Assembly: GCA_003150235.1 (NCBI GenBank)
Contig: QAMW01000027.1
Span: 125,038 to 182,575 of the forward strand
Direction of reading: 5' to 3'
Source: Bacteroidales bacterium
GTDB taxonomy: Bacteria; Bacteroidota; Bacteroidia; Bacteroidales; Muribaculaceae
Length of the DNA: 57,538 nt
In this document: positions 19,342 to 26,789 of the stretch, piece by piece
Position numbering within the stretch: position 1 is the first letter of the stretch
Layout: each line of letters opens with the position of its first letter
The notes under the pieces: generated by a model
The model's database searches: none
What the model was told of the DNA's origin: nothing
The model's input: only the letters and a program-made list of their open reading frames with translations
Position numbers and translations under genes: made by a program

Positions 19342-19387
19342 GTACAGAGCGGGTAAAAAAATGGATGATTTTTTACCTGCTCTGTAT
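19342..19387 (-). terminator. Terminator-like inverted repeat between xylanase and HTCS genes
   Basis: Arms of 17 bases with one mismatch (19344-19360 and 19369-19385; ACAGAGC, G, GGTAAAAAA against its complement) enclose an 8-base loop. It lies 32 bases after the xylanase stop on the same strand. There is no long T tract after the stem, so an operator or attenuator role is also possible; the CTCTGTA word occurs again at 19391-19397. Confidence 0.5.
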
Positions 19388-19416
19388 CTGCTCTGTACAA
19401 AATAGATGTCTAACGA

Positions 19417-21168
19417 TTACCGTATTAGTATCTTCTTGCGGTCGATTATGTAAAGGCCCGGATCGAGGCTGTTGATTTGCTCGCGTTCAAGCTGTTGCTT
19501 TACAAGTCGGCCGGTGATGTCATATACATCGACGTATGGGCTGAGTTCAGGCAGCTGTTCGTCAACTTCAATATCTTCGATGCCTGCGGCACGGTCCGCC
19601 CACTCCTCAAGAGTGTTGCGAAGTGCGAAGAACGCGTATTTGGGCTTATAGTTGGATTTGAACAGCAACGGATCGGGGCTGCGCCATGATTTGTCGTCGG
19701 TCACTCCCCATACCACGAAGTTGCGGATGTGCTTGTATTTCAACGCTACCTCCAGGAGGGCGCGGTAATCTTCGCCCTGGCGTATATGCTGCTCGTAGTC
19801 GCCGGCATTCCATGTGGTTATGTCAAGCTCGGTGAGGCTCACTTCAACGCCAAGGTCGGCATAACGCTTCACGTTGTTTTCAAATTTTGACGCATCGACA
19901 CCTAATCCGAGGTGACACTGGAAACCTACACCCTGCACCGGAATGTTGCTCTTTAGCAGTCGTTTCACGAGGTTGTAATATGCTTCGCTCTTGGCATCGC
20001 CCTTGAAGTCGGCACCGTAATCGTTGATATAGAGTATGGCGTCCGGGTCGGCACGGTGAGCATAGACAAACGCAGAGTCGAGATAGTCTTCGCCGATGAC
20101 TGTTTTCCACACTGAATTACGCAGATTGTATTTGGTGGGCTGGCTGTAGACAATGCTCTGATTGTCGTCAAGACATTCGTTGACTACATCCCACTCCCTG
20201 ATTTTACCCTTGTAATGGGTCATGACGGTGGTGATATGGTCTTTCAATATCTGAAGAAGCTCTTCGCGATTATATCCCTTGCCGCCGTTGCCGTCATTCT
20301 TGTAGCCGTCTGATGTCACCCATTTCAGCGTCTGCGAGTGCCATACGAGGGTGTGACCGCGCACTTCCATGTCGTGACGCTGGGCAAAGTTGACGAGATT
20401 ATCCGACTCCCCGAAATTGAAAGTGCCCTTCTGCGGTTGCATATACTCCGGTTTCATCTGGTTCTCTCCGACAACAAGATTGAAGTTCTTGTATATTGTT
20501 TGAGCTGCGATGTTGTTGTCGTTGAGGTATTTACCGTCCCATGCCGGCACCGCGCAGCCGATTCCTATCTTTGCCGGTACGGTGATGCGGTCGGCGTGAT
20601 AGCGAAGGGTCTCTTCCGGATTGTTCATGTCGTAGTCGTCGCTTGACGATACCAGACGGATATTGTCAAGATAGTATTCCATATCGACACTGTTAAAGCC
20701 GATATAGAACTTGTCGCTTGTACTGCTTACCGGGGTGATGGAGTAAGTGCGTTTAACCCACTGTCCTTTGGCTCCCTGATGCAGGAACTCATTTTCGACA
20801 TCGTGAAGGAATCCATCGCCTATGCCGCAACGAAACTGGCGGTAATCATCTGTTTCGCTGTCGGGACGGTAGAGGTCAAACGTAATCAGATCGTATTCCG
20901 AGATTTCCTCTGCCGTGATGCCTTGTAATGTCAGCTCGGCAAGAGTGTTCCAGCTTCCGTTTTTTACGTGTAGCACTTTCCCGGCTTTTCCGCTCGGGTC
21001 TGATGTGATTTCAGCCTTTGACTTGGTGGTTCCGTCTTCGCTGTAATAATCCCTCATCGCTACTGCGTCGCCGAGATTGAAATCCTCGAAGTCAAAGAGG
21101 GTGATTTCATCGGCGGTTGCCGTCATGGTGGCGGCGGCGCAGAGTAGGGTGATAAATGTCTTGTTCAT
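19417..21168 (-). CDS. GH10 endo-beta-1,4-xylanase with N-terminal binding-like module
   Basis: 583 residues with a signal peptide (to TATA). Residues about 20-175 form a beta-sandwich module related to the N-terminus of the upstream-encoded protein. The GH10 barrel (about 195-535) has the acid/base E331 in WDVVNE and nucleophile E447 in LTELDI, as well as the GHTLVWH strand. The tail (DVYDITGRLV then GLYIIDRKK) looks like a type IX sorting signal. It cleaves the xylan backbone outside the cell or at the surface. It follows the 793-residue protein after 18 bases in one operon. Confidence 0.93.
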   Translation of the reverse strand: MNKTFITLLCAAATMTATADEITLFDFEDFNLGDAVAMRDYYSEDGTTKSKAEITSDPSGKAGKVLHVKNGSWNTLAELTLQGITAEEISEYDLITFDLYRPDSETDDYRQFRCGIGDGFLHDVENEFLHQGAKGQWVKRTYSITPVSSTSDKFYIGFNSVDMEYYLDNIRLVSSSDDYDMNNPEETLRYHADRITVPAKIGIGCAVPAWDGKYLNDNNIAAQTIYKNFNLVVGENQMKPEYMQPQKGTFNFGESDNLVNFAQRHDMEVRGHTLVWHSQTLKWVTSDGYKNDGNGGKGYNREELLQILKDHITTVMTHYKGKIREWDVVNECLDDNQSIVYSQPTKYNLRNSVWKTVIGEDYLDSAFVYAHRADPDAILYINDYGADFKGDAKSEAYYNLVKRLLKSNIPVQGVGFQCHLGLGVDASKFENNVKRYADLGVEVSLTELDITTWNAGDYEQHIRQGEDYRALLEVALKYKHIRNFVVWGVTDDKSWRSPDPLLFKSNYKPKYAFFALRNTLEEWADRAAGIEDIEVDEQLPELSPYVDVYDITGRLVKQQLEREQINSLDPGLYIIDRKKILIR

Positions 21169-21186
21169 TATAATAAGGTTGATTTA

Positions 21187-23568
21187 TTATTTCACTGTGA
21201 GTTTTGATGATGTCGTGCCGTAGCTGACTATGATTACCCCGTTGAGGTCATTGACCGGGATGGCGCTGATGCCGTTGACGGCGTTGACGCTCTTCAAGAG
21301 AAGTCCGTCAGTAGCATAGATATTGATGGTATCTCCTTCGGTTGCACCGTTTACATATAGGATTCCTCCTTCTACGTAAGGTTTGTCGTTTGCCTCGGTA
21401 ACGGTGTCTATCGATGCGCTCTTGTCGGCGATAAGCACTACTTCATATTTGTCGGCGTTCACGCGCTCGTCGAGACGCCATCCTTCGGGCGCGTCAAGGG
21501 CGAATGACCATTTGATATCCTCATCGAGTGCTTCTTTACTCTTCGCGCTGACGATGGTGAACTCGTCGCCTTTATTGTATGCCGCGTCTGACCCTACGCT
21601 TAGCTTGATTACAGGCATTTTGTCGCTTTCTTCAAACTCCTCGGTGTAGTGATAATAGCGCAACGCGCCGCTTACATCGAGCTTATCATTGCCTTCTGCG
21701 CCAAGCTCTATCTCAACGACTGTCGAGGGACGCACGGTTATGGCTACAGGGGTGTCGTTTACAAAGTCGGCAAATGTTAGTGTGCCGATGCCGTCATTAC
21801 CGGGCTGCAATGTGCCGTAGATGTCGGCAGGCTGTGCGATGTTGCCCGAGCCGCCCAGTATGCTTTTGCTCCACACGAATATTTGTGATACTTCTGCATC
21901 GTGCGACGCGCCGGTGCCTCCGGGGAGTTTCCCCGCACGTGCCTCTTCGGTATTGTTGTTTACCAACACTCTTCCTTCGCGAACTCTTATTCCGCCGGTC
22001 AGACGGTTGTTGTTGCCGGTGATGGTATATGTGCCTTTACCCTCTTTTATTATACCGAGGAGCTGACCGTTGACTACCTTACCGTCTTTTTCAGGGGGAC
22101 ACATCCTGCCTGCAAGCAGTCCGTCGGTTCCGGTGCTGCCTAATACGAAGTATGAGCGGGCTTTTTCCGATGACTTGTAATAGCCATACAGGGTTGCGCC
22201 TTCGGAGAGTTGCAGCTCGCCGATACATACTCCGCGGTCGTTGCCTTCACTTGCAAGTGCCGTGCCGTCGGTTGCGATAACCTTGCAGTTTTCAAATACA
22301 TGGTTGGCGCGGTGGGTCTCATAATCTTCCGGATTGAACGATTTGTTGCCTTCGAATACAAGTCCGTAGAAGCCTGCCGAGGAGATGACTTCTTTATAGG
22401 GGTAGAGGGTGACTGTGCCGGAGTAGTTGCTCCAGTCGGGCTGTACCTTGTTTTTCTGGTGTCCCATATAGGAACGCTCGCCGCCGCAATAAATGTTTAT
22501 GTCGCCTGTGCCGCTTACCGGTGAGGTCCAGTAGGTGTAGCGTGAGGTGTACACATCGACCGGCTTGCCGTTGAGGACGATAGGTGTCTCGACTACGGCG
22601 TAGTTGTTGGCGGTGTTATTGAGGCAGAAATCGATAGCGCCTTCTGTCACATTGATTGATTTTCCGAGTCCTGCTACAGCATCGGTAGAGGCGAGACGCA
22701 GACGTCCGTTTTTAAGGGCTGTTCCTCCTTCAAGTTCGTTTGCCACACCCATTGTCACGTCTCCGCCATTGTCGATGGTCAGGGTGCCGCGACCGGTTAT
22801 CTTGCCCCCGTTGTCACCGGGAATGATTTTGTAGGAGTGGCGGTTATTGCTGAATGTCACGTCAAATGCCTTTATCACTCCGTTGGCTGTCACGTTTTGG
22901 TCGGCACCGGGCGTGTCATTGAATATCGCGCTGTTGCCTTCATTGAAAACTACTGCCGAAGTGCCGTCGGTGAAATTGGCTGTGGTCGCCATATCCCATA
23001 CGCCCGACACGCTTCCGGTCCACGTTACGGTCCCGGTGCTTTGCGATGTGAGACCTGACAGTACTATGTTGTCAAGATAGTAGTCAGCCTTGTCATTGTG
23101 CAATCCTATATATAATGTGGTCGCATTATTCTTTACATATTTGAAATTGTATGCACGGTGCTGCCACACTTCCTCGTTGCCCTGGTTGGGATAACCTTCG
23201 TCGCGGTAGAGCTCATCGTCGCCGAGCATTATCACCCATTGGATATAGTCGTCATCCGATGAGGCGAGGCGCAGCAGGTCGAGTTGGAGCGTCTGATATG
23301 TGTCGCAGAAATTCTGTCCCGTGATGCCTTCGGGGAGGGGAAGCGCAAGAAGGGTGTCCCATGATTTACACTCTATACGTACTACTTTGTTTGCCGGGTT
23401 GGTGTGATCCTCTGTAACAACTGCCGTGGCATTGGCGGCATCTCCATTGATGTGTTTCATCTCGAAGACATCGCCGATGGCGTTATCTTCGAAATCATGG
23501 AATTTCAGTTCGGCGGTATTGGCTGAAAGCGCAATGCAGCCTGATAGCAGAAATAACAATCGGTTCAT
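21187..23568 (-). CDS. Secreted beta-helix/autotransporter-like protein sharing a module with the xylanase
   Basis: 793 residues with signal peptide. Residues about 19-170 align with the N-terminal module of the GH10 xylanase next door: the same FxDFED...GD start, SWxTL block, and YYLDNI end. The middle (about 180-620) is Gly/Thr/Asn-rich with repeated short strands (GTLTIDNGG, GRLRLAS, GTYTITGNNNRLTGGI, GTLQPGNDGIGTL), as in passenger-type beta-helices. No glycosidase motif is recognised. The C-terminus (about 700-793) ends with a sorting-tail-like domain. I infer a surface polysaccharide-binding or scaffold protein that works with the xylanase; an uncharacterised lyase or esterase cannot be excluded. 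Confidence 0.65.
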   Translation of the reverse strand: MNRLLFLLSGCIALSANTAELKFHDFEDNAIGDVFEMKHINGDAANATAVVTEDHTNPANKVVRIECKSWDTLLALPLPEGITGQNFCDTYQTLQLDLLRLASSDDDYIQWVIMLGDDELYRDEGYPNQGNEEVWQHRAYNFKYVKNNATTLYIGLHNDKADYYLDNIVLSGLTSQSTGTVTWTGSVSGVWDMATTANFTDGTSAVVFNEGNSAIFNDTPGADQNVTANGVIKAFDVTFSNNRHSYKIIPGDNGGKITGRGTLTIDNGGDVTMGVANELEGGTALKNGRLRLASTDAVAGLGKSINVTEGAIDFCLNNTANNYAVVETPIVLNGKPVDVYTSRYTYWTSPVSGTGDINIYCGGERSYMGHQKNKVQPDWSNYSGTVTLYPYKEVISSAGFYGLVFEGNKSFNPEDYETHRANHVFENCKVIATDGTALASEGNDRGVCIGELQLSEGATLYGYYKSSEKARSYFVLGSTGTDGLLAGRMCPPEKDGKVVNGQLLGIIKEGKGTYTITGNNNRLTGGIRVREGRVLVNNNTEEARAGKLPGGTGASHDAEVSQIFVWSKSILGGSGNIAQPADIYGTLQPGNDGIGTLTFADFVNDTPVAITVRPSTVVEIELGAEGNDKLDVSGALRYYHYTEEFEESDKMPVIKLSVGSDAAYNKGDEFTIVSAKSKEALDEDIKWSFALDAPEGWRLDERVNADKYEVVLIADKSASIDTVTEANDKPYVEGGILYVNGATEGDTINIYATDGLLLKSVNAVNGISAIPVNDLNGVIIVSYGTTSSKLTVK

Positions 23569-23626
23569 AAATGATGCTTCTGTGTGGTATTAAAAAGATT
23601 ATTTACTCTGTCTGTTTTAGGTGATG

Positions 23627-23658
23627 CAAAAATAAGTTATCGCAGAAATTGTGCCAAA
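23627..23658 (-). promoter_or_regulatory. Promoter of the xylanase operon
   Basis: On the minus strand TTTG (complement of 23655-23658), exactly 20 bases, then TATTTTTG (complement of 23627-23634): a perfect Bacteroidetes sigma consensus. It predicts a leader of about 50 bases before the ATG at 23568. The leader contains the motif at 23599-23613 shared with the operon at 29488. Confidence 0.75.
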
Positions 23659-23763
23659 ATAAGATGTAACATAAGCATCTGTCTATGTAACATGCACTAA
23701 TTTGAAGATGTAATCGTTTGACTGATAGAAAAATGTAAAATCAACTTTTTTGAAGGCTAAAAT

Positions 23764-23795
23764 AAAAGTGAGGTGTCTCTCGACGCCTCACTTTA
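23764..23795 (-). terminator. Intrinsic terminator after the SPOR lipoprotein operon
   Basis: AAAGTGAGG (23765-23773) and CCTCACTTT (23786-23794) form a 9-bp stem; on the minus strand it is followed by TATTTTAG. It is about 110 bases after the stop at 23908. The rest of the gap 23569-23907 holds only the promoter and leader of the xylanase operon and AT-rich sequence. Confidence 0.7.
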
Positions 23796-23907
23796 TAATC
23801 TACAATCTATAAAAACATATATATTTTGAAAAAACGGTCAAAGAAGAATGATTTCCAAATGTAGGGAATCTATTCCTAATTGACAAGCGTTTATGTTGCA
23901 AAACATG

Positions 23908-24438
23908 TTATTTTACAGGTAATCTTGTCGGAGTGAGTATCCAAGGGAAGGGTTGACGGAGCACGACCGATTTGTCTTTCCGGATATTTGTGTACGCTTT
24001 TTTCGCTTCCTGACCGTCGTCGGTGGTGGTCGCCACCACATAATATAGCGGTTCGGCGGTCTCCAGTACAAATGCATCGGGATAGCCGTTTTCGCGCAGA
24101 CGGCTCATCTGTGACTTTGCGTTGAAAATCTGTTTGAACTGGTTTACCACGGCGGAGTATCGTTTTACACTGTCGGGGGTCGTGGTGGATGCCGCGATTT
24201 TCACGTTCACTGTCATCATCGGTATGGAGTCGCCCTCGACGATGAGGCGTGAGTCGATAGCCTCGTTGCGTATTTTCTCGTAGATTGTACCTTCGATGCC
24301 GCGGCTCTCTTCTGTTTTCTGTTTCGCTGCCTCGTATGCGACGCGGTAATTTGCCTCGGTGGTCTTGCACGAGGTAATTGTGACGGCAAATGCCGCCACA
24401 ATTATCATCGCTATTCTTGTTGTCAGTTTCATATTCAT
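23908..24438 (-). CDS. SPOR-domain-like lipoprotein
   Basis: 176 residues with a lipobox (ITSC, near residue 24). A charged helical stretch is followed by a SPOR-like fold (about 100-165; FNAKSQMSRLRENGYPDAFV, then a second strand-helix repeat). SPOR domains bind peptidoglycan stripped of stem peptides, usually at the division site; this assignment rests on pattern only. The start codon overlaps the phosphoesterase stop by 4 bases; a second ATG at 24432 is an alternative. Confidence 0.65.
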   Translation of the reverse strand: MNMKLTTRIAMIIVAAFAVTITSCKTTEANYRVAYEAAKQKTEESRGIEGTIYEKIRNEAIDSRLIVEGDSIPMMTVNVKIAASTTTPDSVKRYSAVVNQFKQIFNAKSQMSRLRENGYPDAFVLETAEPLYYVVATTTDDGQEAKKAYTNIRKDKSVVLRQPFPWILTPTRLPVK

Positions 24439-24938
24439 TGTATGGGTTTATGTAGTTCGATTACTTCAAGGTCTTTGATATTGCCTTCATCAAGGGTGAG
24501 GCGTATAAGGGTGCGTTGCTGCTGCCAGCCCTGCACACCGGCTGCGCCGGGATTCACATGCAGCATGTCAAGCTCCGGGTCGTAGATCACTTTCAGTATA
24601 TGGCTGTGACCGGTCACCATGAGTCTGATGCCGTTGTCGCGCAATATCGGTTTGACACCGCGCGCATACTTTCCCGGATAGCCGCCGATATGGGTCATCC
24701 ACACCTTCACTCCCTCGACGGTGAACATCTCCACTTCCTGACATTCGCGCCTTACCTGACCGTGGTCGACATTGCCCGCGACTGCCCTCACCATTGGCGC
24801 TATGTCGCGCAGCCGCTGGATAATGGTGATGTCGCCTATGTCGCCCGCATGCCATATCTCGTCACATCCGGCGAAATATTTTTCGTAGCGTTCATCCCAG
24901 TAGGAATGTGTGTCGGAAAGTATCCCTATACGTTTCAT
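24435..24938 (-). CDS. YfcE/MJ0936-type metallophosphoesterase
   Basis: 167 residues, the usual length of the family. The dinuclear metal site motifs are complete: DTH (9-11), GD in HAGDIGD, GN in AGNVDH, and the GHSH block (VTGHSHI), then HVNPGAAG. Cytoplasmic, probably phosphodiesterase; natural substrate unknown. One base separates it from the GH13 gene upstream and it overlaps the SPOR gene by 4 bases, so it is a middle gene of a four-gene operon. Confidence 0.85.
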   Translation of the reverse strand: MKRIGILSDTHSYWDERYEKYFAGCDEIWHAGDIGDITIIQRLRDIAPMVRAVAGNVDHGQVRRECQEVEMFTVEGVKVWMTHIGGYPGKYARGVKPILRDNGIRLMVTGHSHILKVIYDPELDMLHVNPGAAGVQGWQQQRTLIRLTLDEGNIKDLEVIELHKPIQ

Positions 24939-26789
24939 TTATTCGAGTATGTACAGTGCGCGCGCGGGGAAGGTCATCTCTTCGGTGATGGTCACGTCGT
25001 CGCCCGTGAGCATGTCGCGGCGTGTCGTGCCGTAAGGCAGTATCTCCAGGGTGCGTTCCATCGTGGTGGTCACGGGGGTATCGTTGCCGTTCATCATTAC
25101 TATTATATCCTTGTCGCCGAGCTTGCGCTGATATACATAGATACCGTTTTCAGGCATGAAATGTTTGAGCGATCCTTCTGAAATCACTTTGTTGCCTTTA
25201 CGCCAGTTGAGCAGCTTCGCCATGAAGTCATGGGCTTCGTTCTGAAGCGGTGTCCGGCCTTTGGCTGTGAATGCGTTCACCTTGTCGCCGGGAAATCCGC
25301 CGGGGAAGTCGCGGCGCACGTAGCCGTCGCTCTTCTCTTTGCTGCCGTTCATGAGTATTTCAGTGCCGTAATATATCTGCGGTATGCCGCGCGAGGTGAG
25401 CAGGAAGGTGATTGCCTGCTTCCACCATCCGAGCGAATCGGGCTCTTCCAGCAGGAAGCGGTCGGTGTCGTGGTTGTCGAGGAAGGTGAGTATTTTCTGC
25501 GGCTCCGGGAAAAGGAAGTCAAGCGAGAGGTGGTCGTAGATGTCGTTGAGTCCGGTAAGACGGTCGGTCTGTCCGGAGAACGCGTCTCGCGCTTTGATTG
25601 ACAGCACGAAGTCCATCACCGTGGGAAGTTCGGGGTTGCGCTGGCGGTTGACAAATGAGTTGCGCTGCCAGAATGCCTCGCTGCCTTCGTTGTTGTACCA
25701 GCATTCACCCACTATATTGAAATTGGGATACTCGCGCTCGACCGCCTTTATCCATTCTGCCATCGCATCCATGTCGGCGTAGGGGTAGGTATCCATTCTT
25801 ATGCCGTTGATTTTGGAGTCTTCTATCCACCAGATAGAGTTCTGGATGAGATATTTCATCAGGTGGGGGTTGCGCTGATTGAGGTCGGGCATCGACTCGA
25901 CAAACCATCCGTCGACTGTGCGCTTCTTGTCGTAGTCGCTTGCGTATGGGTCATGGATGGTGCTGAGGCGGTAGTTGGTCTGCACGAATTGGTCGGGGAA
26001 GTTGAACCAGTCATGCGACGGGCGGTTTGTAAACCACGGGTGATTGCTGCCGGAGTGGTTGAAAATCATGTCCATCACTACCTTTATGTCGCGCTTGTGG
26101 GCGTCGGCTACAAATTTGCGCCACTCCTCGTTGCTGCCGAAGCGCGGGTCGATGTTATAGTAGTCGGTGGTGGCATATCCGTGATATGCTCCGCCGGGCA
26201 TGTCGTTGGTAAGCACGGGGTTAACCCATACTGCGGTCACTCCGAGCGAGTCGATGTAGCCGAGATGGCGGCGCATGCCCTCGATATCGCCTCCGTGGCG
26301 GCTGTTGGGATTTTTTCGGTCGTCAACGGTCGGATACTGGAGCGTGTTGCACTTGGTGGCATCGTCGATGGTGTCGCCTTTGGCAAAGCGGTCGGGCATG
26401 ATGAGATATAACACGTCCGACGCGTCAAAGCCTGCATACTCGTCGCCTTTGCGGTCGCGCTTCTTCAGCTGATAGTCTACAGCTGCTGGTTTGCCTTTCT
26501 TGCCCGTGAAGGTGAGTTTCATCGTGCCCGGCTCGGCGGCTTTGGTGATATCGAGATACAGCAGCAGGTAGTCGGGATTTTCGAGGCGCACGGTCTCGGC
26601 AAGTGTCACCCCGGGATATTGAAGCGTGACATCGCTGTCGGCGATGCGGGGTCCGTACACCATGAGCTGCAGGGTGTCCTGCTCCATGCCTGTCCACCAG
26701 TAGGGCGGCTCTATGCGGTCAATCTTGGGTTTTGCGGTTGATGTCATTGATGTAATCATGACAATGAGAAATAAAATTAGTTTTTTCAT
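24939..26789 (-). CDS. GH13 alpha-amylase family enzyme (neopullulanase/cyclomaltodextrinase-like)
   Basis: 616 residues with signal peptide. An N-terminal beta-sandwich (about 20-115) precedes the GH13 barrel (about 120-520) with nucleophile D333 (GIRMDTYPY), acid E362 (VGECWYN) and FLDNHD as transition-state residue block, followed by a C-terminal beta domain. It should hydrolyse alpha-1,4-glucan or maltodextrin in the periplasm, similar to SusA-type enzymes. The start overlaps the stop of the six-hairpin glycosidase by 4 bases, so the two are translationally coupled and probably act on one alpha-glucan. Confidence 0.9.
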   Translation of the reverse strand: MKKLILFLIVMITSMTSTAKPKIDRIEPPYWWTGMEQDTLQLMVYGPRIADSDVTLQYPGVTLAETVRLENPDYLLLYLDITKAAEPGTMKLTFTGKKGKPAAVDYQLKKRDRKGDEYAGFDASDVLYLIMPDRFAKGDTIDDATKCNTLQYPTVDDRKNPNSRHGGDIEGMRRHLGYIDSLGVTAVWVNPVLTNDMPGGAYHGYATTDYYNIDPRFGSNEEWRKFVADAHKRDIKVVMDMIFNHSGSNHPWFTNRPSHDWFNFPDQFVQTNYRLSTIHDPYASDYDKKRTVDGWFVESMPDLNQRNPHLMKYLIQNSIWWIEDSKINGIRMDTYPYADMDAMAEWIKAVEREYPNFNIVGECWYNNEGSEAFWQRNSFVNRQRNPELPTVMDFVLSIKARDAFSGQTDRLTGLNDIYDHLSLDFLFPEPQKILTFLDNHDTDRFLLEEPDSLGWWKQAITFLLTSRGIPQIYYGTEILMNGSKEKSDGYVRRDFPGGFPGDKVNAFTAKGRTPLQNEAHDFMAKLLNWRKGNKVISEGSLKHFMPENGIYVYQRKLGDKDIIVMMNGNDTPVTTTMERTLEILPYGTTRRDMLTGDDVTITEEMTFPARALYILE

